This document shows positions 7,620 to 17,381 of a stretch of DNA of 64,000 nt, piece after piece. Both the position numbers and the translations under genes were made by a program. Location of the stretch: positions 124,001 to 188,000 of the forward strand of contig NZ_JAFBGL010000008.1 in the NCBI RefSeq assembly GCF_016811075.1, in the 5' to 3' direction. This DNA comes from Oceaniferula flava (GTDB lineage: Bacteria > Verrucomicrobiota > Verrucomicrobiia > Verrucomicrobiales > Akkermansiaceae). A model generated the notes under the pieces. It worked only from the letters and a program-made list of their open reading frames with translations. It did no database searches and was not told where the DNA came from. Numbering within the stretch: position 1 is the first letter of the stretch; each line of letters starts with the position of its first letter.

Positions 7620-10600
7620 ATGCACCGCGTATTCGTCGAAAAACAGCCCGAGTTCAACGCCCCTGCCCGCGAACTCCTGCACGATCTCCGTGAAAACCTC
7701 AGCCTCGATCACCTGGAGAACGTCCGCGTCATCCAGCGCTACGATGTCGACGGTCTCTCGGATGATGAGTTTGAAAAAACCACCCAACTCATTCTCTCCG
7801 AGCCACAGATCGCGGCCGCCTCTGATGAGATCAGCGTGGCCTCGGACGAAACCAGCTTTGCCGTCGAGTTCCTCCCCGGTCAGTTCGACCAGCGGGCCGA
7901 CTCCGCAGCGCAGTGTGTCCAGATCCTCACCCACGGCGAACGCCCAGCCGTCGCCTCCGCACGCGTGATCGTGCTCAAAGGCGCGCTCAGCGAGCAACAA
8001 GTCGCCGAGGTGAAGCAATACGTCATCAATGCCGTCGACTCCCGCGAGGCGTCGATGGAGAAGCCGGAATCGATCACCATTCAGTCGGACACCCCAGCCG
8101 ACGTCGAGATCCTCGAGTGGTTCACCACCGCCGATGAACACGCCCTGGCTGAAAAACGTCAGGAAATGGGCCTCGCCATGTCGCTGGCCGACATGGTGTT
8201 CACCCAATCCTATTTCCGCGATGAAGAAGGTCGCAACCCCAGCATCACCGAGATCAAGATGCTGGACACCTATTGGTCCGATCACTGTCGCCACACCACC
8301 TTTGCCACCAAGATCAACTCGGTGAAGTTCCAGGACGGCACCGAGGTCGTGGAGCAAGCTTACCAGCGCTACCAGGAAACCCGCGAAGACGTTTACGGGG
8401 AGAAAATCGACACCCGTCCGGAGACGCTGATGGACATCGCCCTGATCGGCATGAAGGAGCTGCGCAAAACCGGAGAACTCGACAACGTGGAAATCTCCGA
8501 GGAGATCAACGCCGCCTCCATCGTCATTCCCGTGGACGTCGATGGCGAGGAGCAGGAGTGGCTGCTGATGTTCAAAAACGAAACCCACAACCACCCGACC
8601 GAGATCGAGCCCTTCGGCGGCGCGGCCACCTGTCTCGGCGGCTGCATTCGCGACCCCCTTTCCGGTCGCTCCTACATTTTCCAGGCGATGCGTGTCACCG
8701 GCGCAGCCGATCCCCGCACGCCCTTCGCCGATACCATTCCCGGCAAACTGCCCCAGCGTAAAATCTGCAAAGGTGCGGCCGATGGATATTCGTCCTACGG
8801 AAACCAGATTGGACTCGCCACAGGTCAGGTCGCCGAGGTCTATCACCCGAACTACGTCGCCAAGCGCATGGAAATCGGTGCCGTGGTCGCCGCCGCGCCG
8901 AAGGAAAACGTCTTCCGCGGCACGCCCGCTGCCGGCGATGTCATCCTGCTGATCGGTGGTCGCACCGGTCGTGATGGCGTTGGTGGTGCCACCGGCTCAT
9001 CCAAAGAACACACCGATACCGCCCTCGATAACTCCGCCGAGGTGCAAAAAGGTGACGCTCCCACCGAGCGCAAAATCCAGCGACTTTTCCGCAAGGCCGA
9101 GCTCGCGAAGAAGATCAAACTCTGTAACGACTTCGGTGCCGGCGGTGTCTCCGTCGCCATCGGTGAGATCGCCCCGTCGCTCGAGATCAACCTCGACGCG
9201 GTGAAGAAGAAATACGACGGACTGGACGGCACCGAGCTCGCCATCTCCGAGTCCCAGGAGCGCATGGCCATCTGTGTCGATCCTTCGGAAATCGCCTATT
9301 TCATGGAGGAATGCGATCAGGAAAACCTCGAGTGCAACCACGTGGCAGACGTCACCGACAGTGGCAGACTCATCATCAAATGGCGCGGCAAGGAAATCGT
9401 CAATTTCTCCCGTGCCTTCCTCGATACCAACGGCGTCACCCTCGATACCCAAATCGAAGTCGCCGCAGCCAGCAGCGAGTGTCCGCTTGGAAAATCTCTG
9501 CCGTCCGTGGCCGCCGCCGACTCCCTCGAGGCCAAGTTCACCACCGCCCTCAGCGATCTGAACTCCTGCGGCCAGAAAGGCCTCGGCGAGCAGTTCGACG
9601 CCTCCGTCGGTGCTGGCACCGTCTTGTGGCCCTTCGGTGGTGCGCAGCAGCTCACGCCGACCGATGCCATGGTCGCCAAGATCCCACTGGTCGATGGCGA
9701 TACCACCACCGCCTCCTTCATGGCCTGGGGGTTCAACCCGAACATCGCCAGCTGGTCGCCTTACCACGGCGCACTCTATGCCGTCACGGAATCGGTCTGC
9801 CGCATCGTCTCCGCCGGTGCCCACCTCAGCGACATCCGACTGACTCTGCAGGAATACTTTGAAAAACTCGGCACCGATCCCACCCGCTGGGGTAAGCCAT
9901 TCGCCGCCCTGTTAGGTGCTTTCACCGCACAAAATGAACTCCGTCTCGGAGCCATCGGCGGTAAGGACTCGATGTCCGGATCATTCAACGACATCGATGT
10001 GCCACCAACGCTGGTATCCTTCGCCGTCGCCCCCGGAAAAACCACCCTCGCGGTGTCACCGGAATTCAAGGCCACCGACAGCGACATCTACCTGGTTTCC
10101 ACCCCGCGCGATGCCAACCAACTGCCCGACTTCGAGAAGTTGAAAGAAATCGCCGACCTGCTCTACGCGACAAACAGCGAAGGCAAAATCCTCGCCATGC
10201 ACTCGCTGGCGGAAGGCGGCATTGCCACCGGCATTTCCAAGATGAGCTTCGGCAACCACATCGGCGCAAGCATCAACAGCGACCAGGATCTCTTCCAAGA
10301 GCGCTACTTCAGCTTCCTCGTCGAGGTCAAAGCCGGCGAGTCCCTGCCAGCGGCATTGAACGCCGAGAAAGTTGGCCAGACGCACAGCGACCACTGCCTC
10401 ACCGTCGGGGAAGAGTCCATCTGTCTGGACAAACTCATCGCCGCTTGGACCGGCACCCTGGAGCCCATCTACCCGAGCCACATCGAGCCGGCGCACAGCG
10501 AGGTTGATACCTTCTCTTACGAGGGCGACAGCGCATCGCGTCAGTCATCGGCCAGCATCCAATCCGGAGCTCGCCCACGCGTGGTGGTGCCTACTTTCCC

Positions 10601-11369
10601 CGGCACCAACTCCGAATACGATTCCGCCAAAGCCTTCAACCAGGCCGGAGCCGATGCCGAAATGCTCGTCTTCCGCAACCTGACCCCACAAGCGGTCGAA
10701 GAATCGCTCGCCGCCTTGGCCGCCAAGATCCGCGAGTCGCAGATCCTGATGATCCCCGGTGGCTTCTCAGCCGGTGACGAGCCAGACGGTTCAGGCAAAT
10801 TCATCGCCACCGTGCTGCGTAACCCGCAGGTATCGGACGCCATCATGGACCTGATCAAGAACCGCGACGGATTGGTGCTCGGCATCTGCAACGGCTTCCA
10901 AGCACTGATCAAAACCGGCCTCGTCCCCTACGGCGAAATCCGCGATCCGCAACCGGGCGCACCGACCCTAACATTCAACGACATCGGTCGTCACATCTCC
11001 ACCTACGCCACCACCCGCATTGCCTCCACCCTCTCCCCGTGGTTGGCCAATACCGAGGTCGGCGATCTCCACAACGTCCCCTTCTCCCACGGCGAAGGAA
11101 AGTTCTACGCCAGCGATGAGGAAATCAAAGCCCTCGCCGCCAACGGCCAGATCGCCACCCAATACACCGACCTGGCAGGTAATCCCTCCATGGCCATCGA
11201 GCACAACCCTAACGGGTCGCTCTACGCCATCGAAGGCATCACCAGCCCATGCGGCCGGGTGTTAGGAAAAATGGGTCACACCGAGCGCCGCGGCGAAAAC
11301 GTCGCCAAGAACATCCCCGGCAACAAACACCAACCACTGTTCAAGGCAGGCGTGGAGTATTTTCTGTAG
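7620..11369 (+). CDS. purL: Phosphoribosylformylglycinamidine synthase, single-chain
   Basis: A 1249-residue enzyme for ATP- and glutamine-dependent conversion of FGAR to FGAM in purine synthesis. It is the fused form: PurS-like N-terminus, linker with the D-T-Y-W-S-D-H-C-R-H-T-T motif (about residues 218-229), two AIRS-type ATP-binding halves with the N-E-T-H-N-H-P motif near residue 320, and a C-terminal glutamine amidotransferase domain from about residue 980. That domain contains the nucleophile in GICNGFQAL (Cys1090) and SHGEGKF. Separate purQ and purS genes are therefore not needed. It is monocistronic and converges on the HEAT-like gene with an 8-bp gap. A long antisense frame (7599-8846) is a codon-bias shadow. 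Confidence 0.97.
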   Translation: MHRVFVEKQPEFNAPARELLHDLRENLSLDHLENVRVIQRYDVDGLSDDEFEKTTQLILSEPQIAAASDEISVASDETSFAVEFLPGQFDQRADSAAQCVQILTHGERPAVASARVIVLKGALSEQQVAEVKQYVINAVDSREASMEKPESITIQSDTPADVEILEWFTTADEHALAEKRQEMGLAMSLADMVFTQSYFRDEEGRNPSITEIKMLDTYWSDHCRHTTFATKINSVKFQDGTEVVEQAYQRYQETREDVYGEKIDTRPETLMDIALIGMKELRKTGELDNVEISEEINAASIVIPVDVDGEEQEWLLMFKNETHNHPTEIEPFGGAATCLGGCIRDPLSGRSYIFQAMRVTGAADPRTPFADTIPGKLPQRKICKGAADGYSSYGNQIGLATGQVAEVYHPNYVAKRMEIGAVVAAAPKENVFRGTPAAGDVILLIGGRTGRDGVGGATGSSKEHTDTALDNSAEVQKGDAPTERKIQRLFRKAELAKKIKLCNDFGAGGVSVAIGEIAPSLEINLDAVKKKYDGLDGTELAISESQERMAICVDPSEIAYFMEECDQENLECNHVADVTDSGRLIIKWRGKEIVNFSRAFLDTNGVTLDTQIEVAAASSECPLGKSLPSVAAADSLEAKFTTALSDLNSCGQKGLGEQFDASVGAGTVLWPFGGAQQLTPTDAMVAKIPLVDGDTTTASFMAWGFNPNIASWSPYHGALYAVTESVCRIVSAGAHLSDIRLTLQEYFEKLGTDPTRWGKPFAALLGAFTAQNELRLGAIGGKDSMSGSFNDIDVPPTLVSFAVAPGKTTLAVSPEFKATDSDIYLVSTPRDANQLPDFEKLKEIADLLYATNSEGKILAMHSLAEGGIATGISKMSFGNHIGASINSDQDLFQERYFSFLVEVKAGESLPAALNAEKVGQTHSDHCLTVGEESICLDKLIAAWTGTLEPIYPSHIEPAHSEVDTFSYEGDSASRQSSASIQSGARPRVVVPTFPGTNSEYDSAKAFNQAGADAEMLVFRNLTPQAVEESLAALAAKIRESQILMIPGGFSAGDEPDGSGKFIATVLRNPQVSDAIMDLIKNRDGLVLGICNGFQALIKTGLVPYGEIRDPQPGAPTLTFNDIGRHISTYATTRIASTLSPWLANTEVGDLHNVPFSHGEGKFYASDEEIKALAANGQIATQYTDLAGNPSMAIEHNPNGSLYAIEGITSPCGRVLGKMGHTERRGENVAKNIPGNKHQPLFKAGVEYFL

Positions 11370-11377
11370 TTTTCAGC

Positions 11378-14341
11378 TCAGACCAACTGTTGCTTCAACT
11401 TCTTCAAGGTGACCTCTGCCGCTTTCGGGAGCGAGACACTCTCGAGCTTGGTAAAATCAAACGATAACGAGGTCGGCACCTCCAAAGATAGATCTAACGC
11501 CAGCTTGATTAACGGGTTAATTTTTTGCAAGACTTCCGAGTCTTGCAAAACCCCATCCTCCAACGCTCCCAGAATCAAATCACGGACACGGGGCCTTAGA
11601 CGTGCATCTAAATCGGCCACAGCCCTCAAGGACGGCACCACTCGGCGCATAGGAAACGCAAAGTCAAACGCACTATTGAGCCCGACTCCCAGTACGAGGC
11701 GGAGATGAGACATCGCAGCATCCATTTGTCCATCCTGCTCAGCAATTAACCAGAGTTCTGGGGCACCTTCTCGTTGCACACGGTCTTCTGCAGCCAACAA
11801 GTATACCATGTGCCGCGCATAACCGACGCCAATTTGTAATCGCCGGTCCGCCAGGGCTTGGACCGTTACCGCCCCCACATTCTGAAATAGAAACAAATTT
11901 AAATATCCAGGAACAGCAGAGAGTGTCCAATTTACCATCGACGGATTCCTCAATTCTTCCGACCTAGCAAAAGGCATGGATATTAACTCAAGAAGGCATG
12001 CATCTTTGCAATCTCGGAAATAAACTCCGTCATTATCCACGAGAGGAGCTGGATCGGCGGGGTCAGGATAAGTTCCGTTATCGTAACTGGACAGTCTGCT
12101 GAAATCACAAAAATTTGACCACTCAGGCACACTCAGCGGCAATAACTCAGCCAGGCCAGCGATTTCGGCTAAGCTGCACATTGGATCTCGCATTCTCGCC
12201 GCAGTAATCCACCACTCGACAGTTTCGACACATCCCAGCAGCACACCATCGACAAGAAATGAAATGACACGAAGTGCCTCAGGATCATCTGGCTTCACTG
12301 GTTTACTTAATTTGGCGTCTCGTCCGTCCCAGCGTGCAAGCCCTTGCACCATGTCAGTAAATCCGACTTCATGCCCATCTGCTATGATGGCACGCACTCT
12401 CAATTCTAGATCCGAGAACGACACAAACCCTAGACCTGTTGAAGGTCTCCCTATGAGAGACCTTGCCTTGCCCTCGAGGAAGATTTCCAAAATTTCCTTC
12501 ACTCTGCATCGCAAGAATCGCATCGTCCCCACAATGTGGTCTCCCTCAAGCGTAGAGTGCCATCCGCTGTTCTGCACTCCGCGAACAGCGATAATCGTCT
12601 GTGCGATAAAAACTCGAACAGGACAATGTTGCCACGGATCTGCGCACAGCTTCTCGGCTCGCTTTTCAAAAACTAGAAAAGCATCTATCAACGTCTGACG
12701 ATCCGAGCGATCGATACGAGCCAAGCCATCTAAGAATAGCTCAAGTTGAATTGAATCCGGTGCCTTTGCGGACAACAGCTCATTGGCAGCATACACCACA
12801 TCATCGATTCCTTTCTGAGGCTTTACAGGCTCCCCGATTGGGAAATCCACCCGTTCGATCACATTCACAACTTCGTTGGAAACAATCTTGTCTTCGGTCC
12901 ATGGCTTGAATTTTTCCTTGAGAGATCCTAAAATTGAATTTTCGAAGGCAGAGATCCGCAACCGAAGCAGCTCATCTCCCTTGTCAGGTTTCTCTCCGAG
13001 CATTTTCAGCACTGCCTTCTGAACATTAGCCGCTTTGAGCTGTAATAGCGGTGCCACCATCTCTATCAGGTGCTCCCTTTGATCTGGCATAGCATCACAC
13101 AGCCGGCAAAGAACTCCGATCGCAAAAACCAGCAAGGGCTTCGACTTCACATGAGTAAACACAGGAACTATTTCATCAGCGATGGATTTAAGATCGTCAG
13201 GCCCAAGTACCACAATAATCTTATCAATTTGCTCTAATGAAAATCGCACTACAGGAGGGAAAGGATTTGCTAGCAACGTTAGCAAATCATCGAAGTAGGG
13301 TAAAATAGCTCCGCTGGCACCGTCTGTGATTAACTCAAACGCTCTCCTCAGATCGCGAGAATAAAATTCCTTTGTTTCACTTGCTATCGTTCCCAATAGC
13401 TCCGTTAGAAATGGCTTTAAATTGATCGAACCCTCGGCACTCAAATGTCGTAAAGCCAATGTCAATTCACTGGGCACCCATGCATCTGGCCGCGGCAGCT
13501 TGCCATTTTGCCAGTAGAGCTCAGCCTCCTTCGACGGGTTCACCCATTCGGGAGCGGGACTTTTGTTCTTCCCCCAAGGTTCACTCAGCGCTTCCGCGTC
13601 ATATCTAGCAAGTTCCGTGTGGTGGCAATCATCAACTTGTAGTAAATAGTTAGAAATGTGAGCCCTCCACGCAAATCCAGCCCATGGCGCATATACCTCG
13701 GAGCCTCGGTTAGACAAACGAACAGATTCAGGTAAATCGTGCTCAACAAATTCCACGTCCTCCAATAAAAAGGCCGCCAACTCGCCGCTTCCGAGTTGAA
13801 AGTGGCTCTGCATATGCAGGGGCAACTGCAGGTAGTAAGGGTGACCTGTTAGTGGTCGAGGATAGACACCGGTGCGAACATATGGAAACAACCCCTGAGC
13901 AACTGAAGCGTAATAATATCTGGCATTTTCCGCGGCGAGATCCAACATTTCAATGAGCCAGCCAGGATTGCTGGACACATAAAACTCAGCCATTTGTGGG
14001 TCATTGAACCATGGTAAACAGGGCCGAATCGCACTTTTGATGACACCAGTTAATTCATCGTGACGAACCCCAGTTACCAGCAGCGACCAAGAGACGGCAT
14101 CTGCCTCCCTTTCAATTCGCCGATCATAATCCGTATAGGACAATGAAAAATTCCATTCATCCCGATTAAGGGCCTCTCGAATCCCCTCACGCTCAGCCTC
14201 TAAAACTTGGTGATGTGTTAGAGCCGCAGCTTCCAATTCTGCGAAATCCGATGGATCAATACCTAACAATAGACCAATCTGCTTCGGCATATCCTCAATC
14301 TCACATAGTTGTTTAAAAACCTTCATCATTTTATCTAGCAT
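11378..14341 (-). CDS. Giant HEAT-like protein (DUF6493-like), partner of the SWIM gene
   Basis: An approximately 987-residue protein with no signal peptide or clear membrane segment. Most of it reads as amphipathic helical pairs, e.g. about residues 300-480 with the recurring pattern L-L-a-N-P-F-P-P-V-V-R-F-S-L-E-Q, suggesting an alpha-solenoid of HEAT type. No catalytic motif is seen. From memory it resembles proteins annotated DUF6493, often beside SWIM zinc-finger genes, but this is unverified. It overlaps the SWIM gene (stop 14331-14333): start candidates are TTG 14344, ATG 14341 and ATG 14329, the last one base past that stop, so translation is coupled. GC and codon use are lower than in neighbours (sampled lines about 45-50%), suggesting acquisition. 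Confidence 0.7.
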   Translation of the reverse strand: MLDKMMKVFKQLCEIEDMPKQIGLLLGIDPSDFAELEAAALTHHQVLEAEREGIREALNRDEWNFSLSYTDYDRRIEREADAVSWSLLVTGVRHDELTGVIKSAIRPCLPWFNDPQMAEFYVSSNPGWLIEMLDLAAENARYYYASVAQGLFPYVRTGVYPRPLTGHPYYLQLPLHMQSHFQLGSGELAAFLLEDVEFVEHDLPESVRLSNRGSEVYAPWAGFAWRAHISNYLLQVDDCHHTELARYDAEALSEPWGKNKSPAPEWVNPSKEAELYWQNGKLPRPDAWVPSELTLALRHLSAEGSINLKPFLTELLGTIASETKEFYSRDLRRAFELITDGASGAILPYFDDLLTLLANPFPPVVRFSLEQIDKIIVVLGPDDLKSIADEIVPVFTHVKSKPLLVFAIGVLCRLCDAMPDQREHLIEMVAPLLQLKAANVQKAVLKMLGEKPDKGDELLRLRISAFENSILGSLKEKFKPWTEDKIVSNEVVNVIERVDFPIGEPVKPQKGIDDVVYAANELLSAKAPDSIQLELFLDGLARIDRSDRQTLIDAFLVFEKRAEKLCADPWQHCPVRVFIAQTIIAVRGVQNSGWHSTLEGDHIVGTMRFLRCRVKEILEIFLEGKARSLIGRPSTGLGFVSFSDLELRVRAIIADGHEVGFTDMVQGLARWDGRDAKLSKPVKPDDPEALRVISFLVDGVLLGCVETVEWWITAARMRDPMCSLAEIAGLAELLPLSVPEWSNFCDFSRLSSYDNGTYPDPADPAPLVDNDGVYFRDCKDACLLELISMPFARSEELRNPSMVNWTLSAVPGYLNLFLFQNVGAVTVQALADRRLQIGVGYARHMVYLLAAEDRVQREGAPELWLIAEQDGQMDAAMSHLRLVLGVGLNSAFDFAFPMRRVVPSLRAVADLDARLRPRVRDLILGALEDGVLQDSEVLQKINPLIKLALDLSLEVPTSLSFDFTKLESVSLPKAAEVTLKKLKQQLV

Positions 14342-15692
14342 CAATCAATAAGTGAACGGCCAATACATGAGCGCAAGGCCCGCGGCTTTCACCGAACTGA
14401 CCACACCAAAAACAACTACACCGGAAGCGTTTCCCTGCGATAGCAACCTGGTAATTACGCCCCTCGCCCAAATCTACGTGAGCATGGATTTCGTCTTCTT
14501 TCTGCCTATCAACTATTACTCGACCATCCTCCAGCCACCTTCGAGCACTCACTAACCGTGGATTCACCTTTTCTACCAACAGTTCGCTCCCAGGCAAAAC
14601 CCGCTCATAGCAACTCCCCGTCATTTGGTCAAAACCCACCAAGCCCTGAGAAGCCAGTCGCGCCAGAACTCGACGAAGTGTCGGTAAATCAATGCCACAA
14701 TGAATCGCCAATACCTCGGGATCAATCAATCCGGTATCCGCCAAGTGTGCACGAACCTCATCAACGCGATCATCTACTTTGACAAGTTCACCCAACGCGG
14801 CTCCTTCTCCCGAAAATCCTCGCCATACTTCCGGTGAAATAAGTATCCCTATTCTGAAACCCTCAAAGCTCAACGTCCAGCTACTCATTGTTCCGTCGTT
14901 GTTCGCGTGGATCGTTAATGAAGCTGCAAAAGGCACCAACTCCTGCAAAGCCAGCAAGCGCCGCCCGCCGGAGAGCTGAATGGCTCCCTGTGTCTGAATG
15001 CGACTTATCCTTGGTCTATTCGGGTCAGGTGAAAGCCAGTGAGTATCCCTGCTATCGCCCACTTGGGGTAACTGGGCGAACAAATCTCTCGCGGCCACTC
15101 CGTCAAGCGACAGCACTTTTCCAAATTCAGAGACGATCGCCTGAACGCTCGCAAAGCCCTTAATCCAGCTCAACGGTAGCTTCACTTTTTTCTCGATCAC
15201 CGTTTCGTCGTCGCGAGTTAACAAAAAATCGTCCCGCGACACACAGACACTCAGGTCCTGGCCTCTCCGAACCCTGCCCAGTGCCCGGCACATCTCTTGA
15301 TTAAAATCGATATTCGTCGTTCCTCGCTTTTCCTGCACCACATTCACACCCTCCGGAAGCACATCAATCCGACCATAAACCGAACGACACGCCGAAAAAC
15401 CTTCAAAGCGTAAATGGCCACATCCAGAAGTGACCACAGGATCCATCTGCCGAGAACGAGCCACCTCAGCTGGGTCAAACCATCGCTCACCGACTACACG
15501 AGCCATAATATTCAAAGCTCGCGCCAATAGCCTTGCATTGCGGAACTGCCCTTGAAAAAACGGAGCATCTTCGCCAGCTGGAACATTTGCCGCCAGAGAG
15601 AGCGTCATGTCAGTTCCAATATTTTCTATACGGGAAGCTCTACTATACCGAAGAACGAGCTGATTATCAGAAGCTGACACAACGCTATTCAA
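14331..15692 (-). CDS. SWIM zinc-finger protein
   Basis: A 453-residue protein whose C-terminus carries a SWIM zinc finger: C-S-C-F-W-C followed by P-C-A-H-V, matching the CxC...CxH pattern at about residues 427-446. SWIM fingers bind DNA, RNA or protein. The N-terminal 150 residues are Arg-rich with short strands; the middle (about 310-360) looks like a winged-helix segment (I-D-L-P-T-L-R-R-V-L-A-R-L-A-S-Q-G-L-V-G), a likely DNA-binding or dimerising module. It is the first gene of a two-gene unit with the HEAT-like protein. There is no MoxR ATPase or VWA gene nearby, although SWIM genes often sit with them elsewhere. Confidence 0.82.
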   Translation of the reverse strand: MNSVVSASDNQLVLRYSRASRIENIGTDMTLSLAANVPAGEDAPFFQGQFRNARLLARALNIMARVVGERWFDPAEVARSRQMDPVVTSGCGHLRFEGFSACRSVYGRIDVLPEGVNVVQEKRGTTNIDFNQEMCRALGRVRRGQDLSVCVSRDDFLLTRDDETVIEKKVKLPLSWIKGFASVQAIVSEFGKVLSLDGVAARDLFAQLPQVGDSRDTHWLSPDPNRPRISRIQTQGAIQLSGGRRLLALQELVPFAASLTIHANNDGTMSSWTLSFEGFRIGILISPEVWRGFSGEGAALGELVKVDDRVDEVRAHLADTGLIDPEVLAIHCGIDLPTLRRVLARLASQGLVGFDQMTGSCYERVLPGSELLVEKVNPRLVSARRWLEDGRVIVDRQKEDEIHAHVDLGEGRNYQVAIAGKRFRCSCFWCGQFGESRGPCAHVLAVHLLIDAR

Positions 15693-15835
15693 TACAGTGA
15701 CACCAAAGTCCGGTCAACGGCGTTATTTCTCCACCTGTCTTATTGAATCACAACATAGAGTAATCACTCAAACAACTTCGTTCACGTGATATCCACCACC
15801 CCCGCTATGCGGGTTCACACCCATCGACGAATTCG

Positions 15836-15849
15836 AGTAGCGCGCTACT
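15836..15849. promoter_or_regulatory. 14-bp perfect palindrome upstream of the SWIM gene
   Basis: AGTAGCGCGCTACT is a perfect 14-bp palindrome about 145 bp upstream of the SWIM start, in the 228-bp gap between the SWIM gene and the esterase gene. A small hairpin (CCCGC-TAT-GCGGG, 15811-15823) lies beside it. Either could be an operator for the SWIM/HEAT unit; nothing else proves it. Confidence 0.3.
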
Positions 15850-15920
15850 TCCTCAGAAACTACTTCGACATCTGCGATCACTAACCGTCCCTGCTAATAG
15901 GCCCACACCGTCTAACCTCC

Positions 15921-16745
15921 TTACTCGGCAGAAGTTCCAGCGGGAGCTTCTGCCGTTTTGGCATGTAGCTTGAGCATAGCTTCGGCGTAACGTTTTCCTA
16001 GCTCCTTGCTGCCTGCGGCATCGAAGTGGGTGTGATCAAAGGTCGTCAATCCCTCCGAGGAAACATAGGCAGTCAAAGGAACTTCCTCCGGCAGCTTGGC
16101 GATCACCTTGTTGATTTTCTCGGTGTTCGGTTTGTTTTTGGCATCGTAGTAAACTTGGCCGGCAATGAACGGAAGCTGCGGGGCATTGAGGTCCTTGCGG
16201 AGGTCGGCAATGAGCTTAGCCAAGCTTTTCAAATAGCTGGACGACCTGCGCGAATCCCCCTCTCCCTGGTGCCAGAGAATACCCATCAACGTGCCGCTTT
16301 TCTGCGCTTCCTTCGCGCGCCGAACAGCCTCGTTGTAGAACTCGGTGCCTTTTCCCCATTGGGAGATCTTGGTGCCCCCCTTGGCATTGACCACGAGACC
16401 AATTCTCACCGAGGGGTCGGCTGCGGTCATCGACTGGGCAAAGCCGTAGCCTGGGTTCATTCTCTGGATTTTCAGACTTTTGCGTATGGTGGAATAGCGG
16501 TTCAAAGGATTCTTTGCGGGCTCCCATTGATCGTCATCGTTGAGGAGAAAACATCGGGGCACCGGGGCTTCGTCCGCCTTATCATAGGTCGCACGACCCG
16601 CCATATTCGACTGCCCGATGAGCAAATAAACGTGACGCTTTTCCTTAGGAACCTCGCTTAGCGTCTCCTTGGCGGATAGCGTCGGTGAAAGTAGGAATCC
16701 GGAACAGAGGGTCAGCGGTAGTAATAGGTGGCGTATTTTCATCAT
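15921..16745 (-). CDS. Secreted carbohydrate esterase, SASA/DUF303 (CE6-like)
   Basis: A 274-residue protein with a signal peptide (about residues 1-25) and an SGNH-like fold. Block I is L-I-G-Q-S-N-M-A-G-R (nucleophile Ser near residue 46), the glycine block is N-A-K-G-G-T, then W-H-Q-G-E-G-D (oxyanion/Gln block), and the catalytic D-H-T-H-F-D lies near the C-terminus. This is the PF03629 family that includes sialate O-acetylesterases and CE6 acetylxylan esterases, removing acetyl groups from glycans outside the cytoplasm. It is not adjacent to the sulfatase locus, but its role in polysaccharide trimming would fit with it. Start could be either of two adjacent ATGs. Confidence 0.88.
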   Translation of the reverse strand: MMKIRHLLLPLTLCSGFLLSPTLSAKETLSEVPKEKRHVYLLIGQSNMAGRATYDKADEAPVPRCFLLNDDDQWEPAKNPLNRYSTIRKSLKIQRMNPGYGFAQSMTAADPSVRIGLVVNAKGGTKISQWGKGTEFYNEAVRRAKEAQKSGTLMGILWHQGEGDSRRSSSYLKSLAKLIADLRKDLNAPQLPFIAGQVYYDAKNKPNTEKINKVIAKLPEEVPLTAYVSSEGLTTFDHTHFDAAGSKELGKRYAEAMLKLHAKTAEAPAGTSAE

Positions 16746-17009
16746 GATGGAGAATGTCCAACTAACAAAACGCCAAATGCACCATCAAACGATCACCAAG
16801 AGAGTCATAACTATGCTCAGGAGTGCATAATTGCCTTCTCAGACATCCGAAAATGCCACCGTGGGGGGCTCGCGCCGAGACTTTTGCAGCCAGTGGTTTG
16901 GATGCTGCTTATCCCCCGCTAACCGCTGACTCAGGCCATGCTCACCAGCGGTCTGATGAGGAAACATTAACGTCCCTCAGCTTTGAGCTATCGGCCCTGA
17001 TACGGCAGG

Positions 17010-17363
17010 CTATTTTTCCTGCTCGGAGACCGCTGCTGCGATCTCGGCATTCGGGTCGACCCAGTCGGCGTCGTATCCCTTGGCGTAACTGAACAGATCG
17101 CGGTGCATGTATTCGTAGTAAGCTTCCTTCTGCTCCTTGTCGAGTCGGTGCCAGATAGCGACGTTGAATGCGCGGGTGACTTTCTGCATCATCTTCAGGG
17201 TCAGTCTGCGTCCCTTGCGCGCCTTTTGCACCTGCTTGTGGGTCAGTTGCTCGGTGGAAACTTCAACCATGTCGTGATTGCCAATGCCCCACTCGTCCAT
17301 CATCCGGTCGAGTGGCTGGGGGCCGAAATCGCGTTGGTCTTGGTCATGTTCGCTGTCGCTCAT
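17010..17363 (-). CDS. Conserved small protein with possible helix-turn-helix
   Basis: A 117-residue protein starting at ATG 17363 (MSDSEHDQ); the longer frame adds six residues. No signal peptide or membrane segment. The centre (about residues 36-70, L-T-H-K-Q-V-Q-K-A-R-K-G-R-R-L-T) is basic and helical and may form a helix-turn-helix related to XRE-type domains. The C-terminal part is rich in Tyr, Asp and Glu. I cannot assign a family. It is transcribed divergently from the ebo-associated genes, across a 62-bp spacer holding two 12-bp AT-rich direct repeats, so it might be their regulator (inference). Confidence 0.65.
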   Translation of the reverse strand: MSDSEHDQDQRDFGPQPLDRMMDEWGIGNHDMVEVSTEQLTHKQVQKARKGRRLTLKMMQKVTRAFNVAIWHRLDKEQKEAYYEYMHRDLFSYAKGYDADWVDPNAEIAAAVSEQEK

Positions 17364-17381
17364 GAAATTGATGTATCTCAA

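Noticed and set aside
7599-8846. 415-codon minus-strand frame
   Set aside because: Lies wholly inside purL; low-complexity, Gly/His/Leu-rich composition typical of antisense reading of high-GC codons.
11520-11560. Repeat-like GACTTCCGAGTC / CAAGACTTCCGAGTCTTGC stretch in the HEAT-like gene
   Set aside because: An inverted repeat within coding sequence (about 11527-11545); it may form a hairpin, but there is no context to suggest regulation.
15925-15952. Long inverted repeat at the esterase 3' end
   Set aside because: It lies inside the coding region, and its T-run is on the plus-strand side, where no gene ends.
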